In this document: piece after piece, positions 25,401 to 37,632 of the stretch
Layout of the letters: each line of letters opens with the position of its first letter
How positions within the stretch are numbered: position 1 is the stretch's first letter
Source: Diploscapter coronatus
Taxonomy: Eukaryota > Nematoda > Chromadorea > Rhabditida > Rhabditidae
DNA: 64,000 nt
Assembly: GCA_964036155.1 (NCBI GenBank)
Contig: OZ038423.1
Coordinates: forward strand, 62,139,249 to 62,203,248
Direction: 5' to 3'
The notes under the pieces: generated by a model
What the model saw: only the letters and a program-made list of their open reading frames with translations
What the model was told of the DNA's origin: nothing
Databases searched by the model: none
Program-made: the position numbers and the translations under genes

Positions 25401-26517
25401 TCGTCGACGCAGATCCACAACTCATCGAGGCACTCTGCAATTGTCTCAAGGTTACTTTTTCCGTCCTTATTATTCAATCTGTAATCCCAATTGTGAGATG
25501 GCGCAGATAGCGATAAAATCACATCGCATTTTCAGCAGTTATGAATCTGAGAAGCATATAAATGTGGTTTCTATGTAAAAAATGCAAACATTGCTCTTCA
25601 CTTTTTTTTTTGAAAAAAAACAATTATTGAATTTTCTTACAGATCGGTCTGACAAGTCATTTCGGAATGGAGGTTCTATCGAGTTGCCTGGAGGCACTTG
25701 CAGGGCTGACGATTTTCATGAAGGCAACTCCAAAAATCGTCACGCCTCAAGTCAAGGAAATCATGAACAACACTTTGCCGGTATTTATTCCTAAGAAGTT
25801 GGGCATTTCAAATTTGTTTCTTTCAGCTGGTTTTCGAAGCTTGTCTGGACTACAGTTCGGAAAACATGCTCTTCAACGAGTCATGCAGCTGCCTCTTCAA
25901 TTTCATCCAATTTGACAGGGTAAATTTACATTTCTTTCAATTATTTTTGAGCTCGAAAAATGTGAAAGGAAACTTGAAGAGCTAAATGACTTTCTAATAT
26001 CTGTTATTTTCTCAAGTTTTTACCTATTTTTTAAAAATTAAATTCCCATTTTCAGCCAGCCTTCAACGCATTTGTGGACCATCTGATCAACCAGAAGAGC
26101 AACTTGGCGACAGCCGACTTGCTGAGGACTGCATTCCTCGAATTGGTGCCTCCCGAGACGCCTGCACAAGCAGCGCAAGAGGAAGATGGAATCAACTCCG
26201 TCAGATTCAAGGTCGTCACCAAGTTCCTTCGCAAAGAAAGGCAAGCATTTTTTAATGTTTGGAACTAGAAGGTTTATATTTTTCGTGAAAATTTGTTATC
26301 AACCCTTTACCAAGATTTATGCTTGATATTTTTTCATTCAATTATTTTTGTCTCTCAGAACTTGAAACCAGAAGCGAAGCAAAATTGAGATTCAAAAATC
26401 GAAATTCCATCCCGCTTGTTTCTATTTATTTCATATGAGCAAATTTTCAGAATCCAATTCCGTGGACGCATGGAAACATTCCTGGGCAAAATTCCCGGCC
26501 TGCTGTCAGTCTACTAA
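19477..26517 (+). CDS. XPO4: exportin-4 (importin-beta family nuclear transport receptor)
   Basis: Exportin-4 carries cargoes such as eIF5A and Smad3 out of the nucleus with RanGTP. About 26 exons give roughly 1,100 residues, close to the family size. The N-terminus AIAELERAAELILAPPNEV parallels human VIAQLENAAKVLMAPPSMV. Further matching blocks are VRWTGETTLRDW, MIIKRGIVDK (human VIVKRGWLDK), LLEFIANSN, EDMHWLLLIIANTV (human EDIHWLILVTGYLL) and the C-terminal IPGLLSVY, replacing GGLLCVK. The whole protein is helical HEAT-repeat material with no catalytic motif. Two introns use GC donors (20408, 26241). A 45-nt intron at 21973-22017 has no stop and is a multiple of three, so it could be retained without breaking the frame. 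It is followed at operon-like spacing by TSEN54. Confidence 0.9.
20408..20594 (+). other. GC-AG intron (XPO4)
   Basis: The donor ATG|GCAAGA and acceptor AATTTCAG join NENHRM to QSIGCELISAL in phase 0, matching the XPO4 family spacing. No GT donor is available nearby in this frame. The intron also contains a perfect 10-bp hairpin. Confidence 0.75.
20528..20550. repeat. perfect 10-bp palindrome with 3-nt loop in XPO4 intron
   Basis: GTCTACTTTT (20528-20537) and AAAAGTAGAC (20541-20550) are exact inverted repeats around CAT. Nearby TTCTCAT and ATGAGAA could extend a larger fold. Confidence 0.8.
26241..26450 (+). other. GC-AG intron (last intron of XPO4)
   Basis: The donor GAAAG|GCAAGC and acceptor ATTTTCAG join RKE-R to IQFRGRMETF and give the expected family C-terminus ending GLLSVY. 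A GT site downstream would put the last exon in another frame and lose that ending. Confidence 0.75.
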
Positions 26518-27195
26518 ATGGCAATTCAATAGTCAAAGAGTCTGTATTTCATCAAGTGGCTTTCAAATTCGCAATTAAAATGTTCGGTTATTATCGGTCG
26601 CCTTAAACATCTAATCAAGGTTCTATTTATTTTCTATTATTAATATTTATTTGTTAACGTATTAATCATCTCTAACTTAATTCTATTATACAGTCGTTAT
26701 TTTTATCGTATGTATACTATTCCTTCAGCAATGAATGTTTTACTTGTTATTACAAAGGGAAATATTCATTTTTGATGCGAGTATTCGTACAATTTGTCAT
26801 CGAAATTATTCGTTGTTATTAAACCATCACGTTATTATGGGTGAATTTTAAATATCTATTCGTGTTATAACTTTGAGAATCGTGCAGAGAATAATCCTTA
26901 CTGTTCTGAAGTTCTCAGTCAGTCTAAACTTGGAAAATTATGAAAGTCATGAAATTCCTCTAAATTTCGGGCTTTCATTCTTTTGCAGGTTTTCTTAATC
27001 TTTCACAATTTGAATAATCTCAGTATTCATTGCATCGAAATTGAAATTCGAAACGAACTGTCATTTCATGGAAAATAAACGAGTCGATTCACGAAATATT
27101 TGTTCCTTCAGAAAAATAGGTTATTCTGCCAAATTCATGCTTTTATTCTGTGAACTAAAAAAGTATTTTATGATTTTCTTATTTCAGAATTCAGA
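26518..27195 (+). terminator. XPO4 3' UTR, poly(A) signal 27074-27079, and TSEN54 acceptor
   Basis: AATAAA at 27074-27079 is about 108 nt before ATTTCAG at 27181-27187, which immediately precedes the TSEN54 start. This is the distance seen between cistrons in nematode operons. No gene is visible in the 680 bp. Confidence 0.55.
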
Positions 27196-29718
27196 ATGAA
27201 GGAGGAAACGGAAGTTGTTCAAGAAAACGGCGAATTGGGGGATGAGGCGAAGAATATCGGCAAGGGAGTCGGAGTTAGGACTATCAAATTGTAAGACATT
27301 GATATTTGCCTGATTTTTCAAATTGCACTGCTTTGATTGGTAGAATTTATCTAGAAAAATCACATTTCGAAGAAGTAAGGGGTTTTCAATTTGTCGATTT
27401 CAGAAAAGGCACCCCTCTGATCGAGTTCAACCTCGAGGACAATCGACTGATTGTAGAGAGAATCTGCGGCAAACACCTCACGAACATGGGCAAGCCGCTC
27501 GGCAAAGGGGTGGAACTGCAGGCGGAGGAGGCTGTTTACATGCTGGAGGTAGATTTTCCCAATGTATCACATTTTAATTCAAATCTTTAAAGAAACGAAC
27601 AACACTCTCTTGCACGGCCTTACAAACCTCACTCTTTGAAAAAGCAAGAGATGAGCATAATTGCAGTCCTCTTTTCTTTTTCCATGCACAGTTAGGAATC
27701 AACTCAATACGCTTCCAAAGGGTGAAACTCGTAAGGCCGTACTTTCCCTTTATTCTTCTATTCTTTATTCAAATGGAATATTGTATGATTTTCTTGAATT
27801 TACGGACATGTGTGATCCATGCCCTCATAGCTATTACCTAATTTTCTATAGTTCCCTTTCAAAATGTCTCTCCTTTCCAGAACGGTATCGGTCTGATCAC
27901 AATGAAGGGCAAATACCTCAATCTGGCCGAAGCCTATCACTTCGTCTTGCAGCGTTGCAACGTGCCTTTCTACGAGTATTCCGTCTATTCGATGCTCAAG
28001 AAGCACGGATTCGTCGTTAAGCGGTGCAAACTACTGCATCAGGCAAATCAAAAACCGACTACTTCAAACGATTTCGATACTAATCAGCAGGTCAGAAATT
28101 TCACAATTTATTGAAAAATTATCTGAAACATTAACATCTTCATTGTTATCCTGCAGGAATGTATTAAAAAAGTTGTTTATGAAATTTTAAGGGTAATTCG
28201 CGATAATTACAAAATTTATCTAGCAGAATTTCCTTCTTCATCTATGAAATCTTTAGTTATTGCAGAAAGAAGAAACATTGAACGGTGAAAAGTCGGACGA
28301 GAAATGGCCGAATTTGGAGACTGGCGCAGGGCTGACTCTGCGGAGTGAGGCACTCAAACACTTGTTCGGACAGACTGATGGCGTCAAAATCGAGTATACG
28401 GTAATTTTGCACTTCATATCCTCATTTTTATGAAAATTTGACTGACAAAATCATGCAGAAACTTCTGCAAATTTTGGTTCATTATTTATTCCACTCATTC
28501 GTAGAATTGTGTGGCTGTTGTCCAGTTGCCTAGCAGAAATGAGTAAATATTTGTAGTACGAACTTTTCAATATCATGTTTCGAGATAAAAATTTTAATCG
28601 TTTATGAAATTTGAAATTCAAAAAATAATCTACACTAAATAAGAGAACTGAAAAAAAAACTAAAAAGAATTGCATGTTGAAAATTTCTGATGCCTACCTA
28701 AAGATAGAAAAAGATCAAAATCATCTCATTTTGTTTACTATACATTTGTTTGCAGGGTTTAATGTACTCTCCCAAAATTCGTCTCCTGAACAAGAAGCCC
28801 TGCCGACCCGAGTGGCTGCCCTGTTTGGAGAGCATTAAACAGGTAGAAAACTGGAAGACGTGGAGGGACAAGAGGAAGAGAATGATGAATAAGAAGTTAG
28901 TCAATTGCACTTCGATCTTTTCTTTGAGAATTTCACCTACTAGAACTTTTTTCTTCAAAATTTTAATCAACTTTCTAGTTTGTAATTTTGATTACGTCAC
29001 ACTATTTTCGTATTATCATAATGTCTAAATTTTTTTTAATTCCTAAAATTCAAATTCAATAGCATCATCATATTTCATATTATTTCTGAGAAGTAAAATG
29101 ACGATGAGAATAACCAAATTGACGCATTCAGAATGGAGCAAGGCAAAAAGGCCTCGACTCCCGTCGCTCCAGCAGCCCATTTCGACGTGTTCGTCCCCGT
29201 CACCTACACTCATAGCTATCCGGGAGAGCCTCTTTTCAGAGTCAAATGTCACAAGTAGGGCTTTTTCTTATCTTTCACATAAATATCAGAAATGTCGGAA
29301 ATTTTCGTTCCATTTGCATATTCTTGGAGGCATTTAGCTATATTCTTGGTAAAACAAATCTTTCAAGAAGCAGCACCCTGGATTTAGTGAAATGATAAAT
29401 GGATGAAGCAAGTAGTAAATGAGAAGAATTGTACAAGGAGAGGAAGCATCTCGTCATTTTTCATTTCATAACTCCTTCAAAATCAAACGGCACTCAGAAA
29501 CAATGAGAATTCAAATGACGTCGCCAAGAATAATGCAAATTGTAGCAAAAATACAATAAAAATCAATCATTTTGCATTTCAGTATGGCTTCTGGCCCGTT
29601 GGATTTGCCATCGATCATTTTCGACTGCGAGCGGCTGATCGTGGGCATTTTCGACCGTGGAATGGTGAACTTCCTCGAAATCACCGGGGAGCCTGTCGAT
29701 TTGTCACTCATTCGTTGA
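27196..29718 (+). CDS. TSEN54: tRNA-splicing endonuclease subunit Sen54 (TSEN54)
   Basis: TSEN54 is a structural subunit of the nuclear TSEN complex that removes introns from pre-tRNAs; it has no catalytic triad. Seven exons give about 380 residues. The N-terminal Sen54 domain is recognisable: GKPLGKGVELQAEEAVYMLE, GLITMKGKYLNLAEAYHFVL and FYEYSVYSMLKKHGFVVKR, corresponding to the human LAPEQALYLLECGSIHL and FLQYQVFSHLKRLGYVVRR blocks. After a variable middle (residues about 150-270) the C-terminal fold follows: HFDVFVPVTYTHSYPGEPLF, then FDCERLIVGIFDRGMVNFLE, matching human PPPKFDVYQAD and VPLIFALVDHGDISFYSF. The start follows an ATTTCAG acceptor. It lies downstream of XPO4 in a probable operon. 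All introns are GT-AG. Confidence 0.88.
27614..27740. repeat. imperfect inverted repeat in TSEN54 intron
   Basis: ACGGCCTTAC (27614-27623) and GTAAGGCCGT (27731-27740) are exact inverted repeats of 10 bp. The inner flanks (27624-27641 and 27713-27730) add about 11 of 18 further pairs. This resembles a small degraded fold-back element. Confidence 0.55.
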
Positions 29719-31097
29719 AATGATTAGTAAATGTTTCAAAATTGTTTGCTTCAATTTGTTGAATTCATTGTTAAGTTTATTTAATTATTTAAAAATCGTT
29801 GAAATTCTACCAGACTCGAGAAGAAAATATCGTTAAATTTTCTAGACCAATTTCAAAACTCCCATTTTTTCTTACAATCACATACCATTTTGTTCTCAGA
29901 AAGACATTTTGCATAGTTAATTATCAATTTCTTTTGAAGACAGCTGACTTTTCGAGTTAATGAAGATTTCGTAAAGAATAAATTAGACAAACTTATATGA
30001 AACCGCGAAAAGCATAGTGGAAATGAGTAGAAATCACAATGCACTTGCACTATAGTGTGTAGTATGTAATGCCTTAGTTCGGAAATGTAGTCAGTCTCGA
30101 AATTAGTGAAGTGCTGCCTTATGTTATCCATAACTTTGTCAATTTCGCCAATATCTTATGCAAATGCTAATGCAATTTATAAAAGTGGTATGTAGTGCAG
30201 TGGGATAAAAATTTATCTTTCAATCATTGATGCCACGAATGCCTGATGTAATTTAAGACATTATGAAAGAATAATAAGGTGATAAAAATATGTAACAACC
30301 TCTGCTTATGCAGACTATTTCATGTCTTTTACCAATAATCGTCAAAAGTGACGCTTTTTCTGCAGTTTTTTTACTAATTTTTAATGGTTTTATTTTTGTT
30401 TTCACTTTTTCTGTTTTGCTTTGGACGCTAAATTATCTGATGCCACTTTTTCTTGGCTAAAATCATATTTTTATTGACATAATAACAAGCTTATTTTTAG
30501 TGGAAAATTTTGCAATTACCTCTTCTATATATATCATTTTATAACTAAGTTAGCATTTATGCTTGAATGCCAAGAATGAAAATTTGTAGTTTGGTGGAGA
30601 GAAACTTACATTTTCTGATTAAAAATTAGCCAAATGACTAATTTTTCTCGGCAAATTAGCCGAAAAATAATGCAGCTCTGAGGATACACGAGGAAATGAA
30701 TATGAAACAAACCCAATCGGGGCAAATTCGGTCAGGAAGACGGGGAGACGAGAGAGGGAGGGAAGTGGGAGGGGACGGAAAAAGCCCGACGAAAGACGAA
30801 GGAAACTATGAACGAACGAAAATCTCCAATCTCAGCCAAATAGAACAGAATTCACTTCCTCGAAAATCCAGGAATATGAATGAGCTGTTAATATGAATAT
30901 ACTACGATAGGATAGTCTAACTTCTTGATACGTATTTGAGAGTTATCCAAGATTTTTTAGTGATTATGCAGATTCTTCTAGTGATTTAATTTTATTTTCG
31001 AGATCAATTTACTATATTATCTTTTCATTACGAATATAACTTACCAGCTTTCATTTTGTTAAACTTTTTCATTTATTTAGTATTAGATGGAGAAATT

Positions 31098-31115
31098 GTG
31101 TGTGTGTGTGTGTGT
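31098..31115. repeat. (GT)n microsatellite
   Basis: A short, perfect GT dinucleotide tract of about nine units in intergenic DNA. Confidence 0.9.
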
Positions 31116-32330
31116 TTCGGTGTTCTTGTGTCAAAACCTCTAAAATACGCCCAGCTTGTTTGATCCCGTTGAGATATTCAGGCATGCAAAGGTCTGGGGA
31201 TAACATCGTAGTTTCCCTGTCTTCCATCCTCCCACCCTTCCTGTCTCGAATCGTTGGGTCTAGTTTTCATTTCCCAGAAATTGGTGCCTCTTCTATTTTG
31301 TGCTCTGTTTCATGGTTTCATGTTCAAATTGCCTGACTTTTTAGTAGAGTGAGTGGCCCTCGAATTTCCTCATGAGAGTCTGCAACGAATTTGCGCATCA
31401 TCTACTCTTTGGTAGATCCACGTTTTATCTTCTTTCCCTAAGACTTTGACTTTCGAAGCCTTTTTTGTTAGGTGACTGATTAAACATGAATAGGATAGGA
31501 GATTGAATTCGAAAAAGAACGCTAACATTTAGAAAATCATACGAGATAACTAACTGAATTTCCCGGATTTCGAGTTGGTTTTGGAGAAAAAAAATTGTTC
31601 TTTCTGACCCCAAGATAATTTGACAATCTAATGTAGAGCAGGTTAGAAATTCCAACTTTTCCTTATTCATGTCATTTTCTATCTTGAAACCATAACGTCG
31701 GATATTTTAGAATCTTATAATTCACATTTTCATCGATTCTCTGAAATTATTTCTTTATCACGACGTTTCTCAAATTTCGTTACATGGTAAACAACTTACA
31801 GATTAATTCTAACTGCGCATTTCTCACCACGATTCTTCGAATCAGGCCTTTCCGAAATGCACTTTCCCCTTACACAAAACATCGTTAGATAGTTCACTCA
31901 GATTTCTACCTCTTGCTCGTTAATTAGGCACTGACTTCTGTTGTTATATCTGCAAATTCGACGAATCGCGAGTGTGACTGAAAATTCGCGTTCTCGAAAA
32001 TCGTGCATATCTGATTTGGAGTCGGGCACTAAATCTAGCGGTTGTCTCTCGTTTTTTTTCACTTTTTTCATTCTTCACCTGTTTTCTGAAACCTTTCGGT
32101 TTTCAGTGCTCACTATAATTCAAATTATTTCACATTTTTATTTTCATCAAACTTGACTTTGAGATTTATCTTCAAGTTTAGCCGACAACTTTACGAACAA
32201 CCTTAATTTTTGTCTTTTTTCTTATCAAATCGTCTCCAATTTCTTTAATCATTTAGGTCTTCTTTGAAATAAACCTCATCTGCATATTTTGCTAAACAAA
32301 ACAAATTTTCCAACTTCCAGTAGGCTTTTC

Positions 32331-32453
32331 AAAATTCGACCCGCAAAAAACGAGTCTCATATTGAGAGAGAGAGAGAGAAAAGAGCATGTCGTCTTTTTA
32401 TCTCAGAAAGATACGTTATTTTTCAGCGGGTAGATTTTTGCGGGTCGAATTTT
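32331..32453. mobile_element. MITE-like element with perfect 19-bp terminal inverted repeats
   Basis: AAAATTCGACCCGCAAAAA at 32331-32349 and its exact reverse complement at 32435-32453 flank about 85 bp. The interior contains a GA microsatellite (32364-32379) and no open frame. Perfect TIRs around a small non-coding core fit a non-autonomous DNA element. I see no clear target-site duplication and no second copy in the window. Confidence 0.5.
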
Positions 32454-35400
32454 ATGAAGTGTCTTTCAATGATTCGTACAACTTCGAATCATCAAGTCAG
32501 CATCATAATTTCGTTTTACGACAACAAGTGGTATGAAGATCAAATTGATATAAAGTCATTGCTCCAAACCTTGAGTCCATAACACATACGCACGCGAGTT
32601 TTTTTTACTTCAATTTTTATTCTCGTCAGCTCATTTTTGTTTACGTTTATCGCAATTGGAGCAATGAAATCGAGCCCACTTAGATATTTAATTTTTGGCA
32701 TTTTCGGCTATAAGGAACGAAGATATTGCACATAAATTTCGACGAAATAAAATATAGGAGTAAGATGAGGAGGGAAATAAAGCTTCACATCTTCATTTGC
32801 TAGGTTATATCGCTATTTTAGATGTGAATATCTCATTATGCCGGAAATTGACTTCCTAAAAGGGCTAAATGAATACTGAGAACTGAAATTCAACTAATAT
32901 ATGGTAGCATTTATATTTTTTTTATCAGTTTTGTGCTTTATGATCGACTTTTATTTTGAAATTTAGAAATATTACTAAACTGATATTTCATACGCTGTTG
33001 AGCAGAATTTAGAAATGCCACATTGAAAGACAATTTTTGAAACTTTTTTTTTTCTTATAAAGTATCAGCCTTACAATCAGATTCGCTCTTTTCCCTTCAA
33101 GTCTTTTTCAGCTGACTCTTCATTACATTAGATTTCAATTTGATAATTCGATTTGATTCTTGGTACTTCCAATTTTATGCTTGGTATGGTTACGTGAAGA
33201 GCATTAGGATTGCAGATTCGCCGTCATAACACATATCTGCTCCAAATTAGTTGCTATTTTGTATCTTTAAAGATTCAATGATTAGATCCTGAGCATCCGT
33301 TTTTACATAGCTGGGCTACAAACTGAATCATTATTTTATCCTGTCACATGATTACCGGCAACCTAAATATTCGGCTATTTTTGGAAGCGATTATTTAGGC
33401 TCATGAGTTTATTTTCAAGTGTGTTTTCTTGGAAGATAACAAATTTACGTGGAGACGTTCGAAAATTTGAAAATTGTCGCGCTTTGAAGAAGATCCTTGA
33501 GGTTCCTCTTGTGAAGTTTCACTGAGCGTCGAAAATTCGGTTACGGTTCCTTTTGAATTTTGAAACCTCCATGTTTTCGATTACAACGATCAATATGGTG
33601 ACCTGGAAAATTTTCGAATTTCATAAATGCTGATTTGATAAATATTATGCCGAAGAAGGAGCAGTGGCCGGTTGTAGTCGGATTTTTCGAAAATTTTTGG
33701 AGCCAAAGTCTGAGTCAAATTCAGAGCTAATCCGATCAAGCAGGAAAAAAGGTTTTATCGTTTTCTTCGCTCCAAGTGATACTTCGTCAAGTTGTAGAGT
33801 TCTGATTCTTTTCGAATATTCAGCGACATCAAACTAAACTGAGAATTTCGATCGAGCGTAATGAAGTTCGCTTCTCTTATTCAAAGAGATTTTTTGCCGT
33901 TCCATTCATCGAGCTAAATTGAATTTACTCTTTGTTTACCCTCAATACTCCGTGTTGCGATTTCAGTTCACATTCAAATAGGGGAATTTTGAACGATTTA
34001 TGAGTTTCACGTGTTTTATTGTTTTCTGATCTCCTCAGCTTTCATTCGGTGATATTTCATTTTCATTGCATTGTGAAATTGTGGTAGAATTGTGAGCTGG
34101 GCGCGGTAATTTTCCTGCAGTGAATTTCGAATTCATTGCGGTAAAATTCGCTGCTGCAATTTTGAGGATATTCGATAGGGAAAAGTGCCGTTTTGCGCAC
34201 GAAGTATTTGACGATAATTGACTGCAGAGAAGCCACAATTTACCGATGATAGCTGATGGGTTGTGAGTAGAACGAGTGCAATGATGAAGTGCCTCCGCTT
34301 CTCAAGAGTTTTGAGTATCTTGCTGATGACGAGTTGGGGGAGGCAGAATTCTGGACGAAGTACTCGGAAACGGGAAGTGCTAGTTGCGAATCGACTTTAA
34401 TGTGCCAAATGAATGAATTTACGAGTAGAGCTCCGGAATTCTTTAGTCTCTCTTTCAGATTAGGCGAAAATTCGCAACTTCAGGAAATAATTTGTAGCAT
34501 GGGGAAATATCTTTCCAAAATTGCGATATTTCCAAGTTGAATATATTATTTCCATTAGCGTATTTACGTACTTACTTCCACTCATCGATTTATCATCCTC
34601 AAAATAATTTGGAATATTCATTCAGCTCTATATTTATTTACTCGCTTATGTTCGTTACTCATTCGAGCAATTTATCATTTACCAAATAGAAGCTACGAAA
34701 CTAGAGAATTTGTCGCAATTCCTATTCAAACTACGCGAATGATGCACAAAATTCGGCGATAAATATTCCGTTCTTCCTTCTGCACTATTTTGTATTCATA
34801 AATTCGAAAATTGACGGTTATTCCATGCAAAAAATGGGCTACAAATTTATTTCCTCTCTCAGATGAAATCTATGTTATAAAAGTAGAATGAATCACAATA
34901 TCGGTTTTATTTTGAATTTTTGCATATCTTTCTTCAAAGACCTCCTTGTTCAACCATAATTGAGTTTTCGAGAAAGCGCTCAACAAAAATGGCTGTGTTC
35001 ATTATTTCTGCGTTATTACCTACTCTCTTTATGGCTCTTTTATCATGTTTTTGCGTACATCTTTTCAAAATAGTTCTTGTAAAATGCTATTTTGTGAGCA
35101 AACTATTCATTGTTACGTACTTTCTCGTTAATTAGGCGCCTTTTTTCGACGGCTGTTGTGATGCGTCGTTTGCGACGCGAAAGTGACCTATCAGTCGGGT
35201 TCTCGAGGGATTCATTGCCGAAGCAATTTCTTCCCCAAAAATTTGCAGCTAAAATCGAGGAAGATCCCCTATTTGGCGTAACTAAATAACTCACTACATA
35301 GATACTAGTAAAGTACTACTTTATTGACAAACCTGGTAGTGCGAATAGTTTTGAGCTATTCTTTTCTCCAAACCGATTCTACCGTGTTTGCTACTCGTAT

Positions 35401-37632
35401 TTCGCTAGTCATTTTGCAATTTATGCCATTTTCAATCATTATCGAACTTTTGCAATTTTTGAACGCGCTTTGTAAATATCGAAAATTTTGCACCAAGTCT
35501 TTGCAAGTGAGTGTAGCTTGATATTGGAAAATTAGTCGGAATGATATCCTAATTGGTGTATTACAAACAGCTCTATTTTTGAGAATGTTTATTACAAATT
35601 TGCATTCTTTGCTGTTCCACTGTACAAAAGCGGAAATTAGAACAATTCTGCAGAAAGATAAAACTTATAATGAGCTATTTTGCCCAGATCTAAATCGAAT
35701 TTTGTATTAATGATTCCCAGATTGATAGTTTGCAGGAAAACCCATAGCAATTTCCAATTTCCTAATGTCTGGTAATGAAGTTAAATATCAACTTCCGATT
35801 TTTGATTTTGCTGATCGGGCTGTTTTTTTCTTGAGGAAGAATAAAATAACAAACTTCATCTTCCAAATTCGTAAAGGGGATATTTTGACTAATCTTCTGG
35901 TTCAGAGATACAAATTGTTTTTTGTTTTTCAGGCCTAGTAGGAATGTTATTTGTAAGTACGATTTTCTTAGACCCCGCTAATAATAACTTCATTCATCCA
36001 CCTTTTCTACGAGCGTCATTGAGAGCATTTCTTAATGAAAAGCACAAATGATAGACTGATAATTGGATAATAGGATAATTTAATAATCGTTTAGTCATAC
36101 TTTCTTTGCACAATATGGCTTTTTGTTCATTTAGTTGAGACTACTAATGGTTGTTTTTTTTATCTAGAAACATATTTGATATTTCTATTTTCATAATTTT
36201 CATATTCGATGAATCTTTCAAAACTCATATTTGCAGAGAAAATTCAAGACTAATTTTCTTCGATTCCATATATTCATCAATTTTTGGACTTAATTTGTTT
36301 TTAAAAATTTCCACCTTCTAATGTTCATGCTTTCAACCTTCTCATTTTAATTTTTTTAATCTTTCCACTTTTCACATTTCTTTACGCTGGATGAGCTGAA
36401 TATTCAATGAGTGCGGAAGTAGCGTGATAATTTTATCTGACCTCCTTTTTCAACTTGTCTAATATTGCCATTCACATAATTTATTCTCCTTTTTCAAAAC
36501 ACAAACTTAGACATTTCTCCTGAATTCTTCTCCAAATTCTGACAATTCGTCTATTTTTCATAACCCTTTGGCAATTCGTCACGGAACCTTTCATGAAAAA
36601 CTCGTAATGGTGACATTTTACACGGATACTATTTAGCTTCTTTTCTTCCCTTTCATTTCAGTTTTAAATGCAAAACTCGAGTTAGCAAAGTTAATCGAAG
36701 TGTTTCAATGCGCTGTTCAGTCAGTTATAATTGCATTCCAAATATGAAATTCTGCATATCATTTTGCACTAAAAACATACCAAAACTGTAAATTCGGCAT
36801 AAATTATGAAAAAGTTCAGTCATTGATTTATTCTATTTTGATTATATTCTGCCCTGAATGTCTATTTCATTTGATTAACTAGACAATTTTCATGATTTGA
36901 GAGACTCTGATATTTGTAAATGATTAAATATTTTCCTTAGTTTGTAAATCTGCTTATTTTTTCACTCAAAGATATCAATATTTTCCAGACATACAAATTA
37001 TTGGATACTAATGCTTACTTTTCTACCCCTTATTATGCACATTATTTTCCAATTATCATAAAAATAGAGCTGTGCACAAATTTAACCTCACGTTTTTCTT
37101 CTTCATTGTTACCTACAAACTACACAAAAATTCGGTTATTTTCACCTTGAAATTTGTTTTTGTCCCGATTTTCAATTGAAAAAGTAATTGCGTACGGATT
37201 GCTGTCGTAAAACATCAATTTGCATAGCTGAAATTACGTTTTTTACAGATCGTTTCTTAAACTAATCGAGAAATCAACCTGCCTCTGTAAACTTTGACAT
37301 TTTAGACTAAGTCAAGGCTTCTGCTCAAATATCGAATTGGTCTAGTGGTCTAGTTTTCCATTCGACGCCAAGCTTTATCATACCCCTGGTTAATCCGGCT
37401 AGGGCTATATTGCAGTCTTTTCCAACCCAGTCCTAGTTTCCTATGCACCTGTCTCCCTCTGCAGTTCCAAGCTATCACTTTATATTCTAATCGCCTACAT
37501 AGGTTGGATCATTTTGTAAGTCATACTCATTTTCTACGTTGATTCCTCGAAATACATTTGCCAAATTTAGAATGCCCGAATAAATTACGTGCAAAGGAAT
37601 AATCAGCCAGCAAAATAATCGGGGATAGAGAA

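Larger units (their letters stand above)
29719..37632. other. 7.9 kb AT-rich region without a convincing gene
   Basis: This is the largest gene-free stretch. Open frames are short and none shows a domain I know. It contains the TSEN54 3' UTR, a purine-rich tract at about 30733-30783, a GT microsatellite at 31098-31115, a MITE-like inverted repeat at 32331-32453, a GC-richer patch at 34000-34540 with a possible exon, and a tRNA-like fragment near 37340. It also lies upstream of a neuropeptide-type GPCR, a class that often has long control regions. Confidence 0.45.

Noticed and set aside
37338..37410. tRNA-like sequence with an A-box match (TGGTCTAGTGG)
   Set aside because: The B-box-like GGTTAATCC is degenerate, the acceptor arm does not pair and no sound anticodon arm forms. 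At best it is a tRNA-derived remnant.
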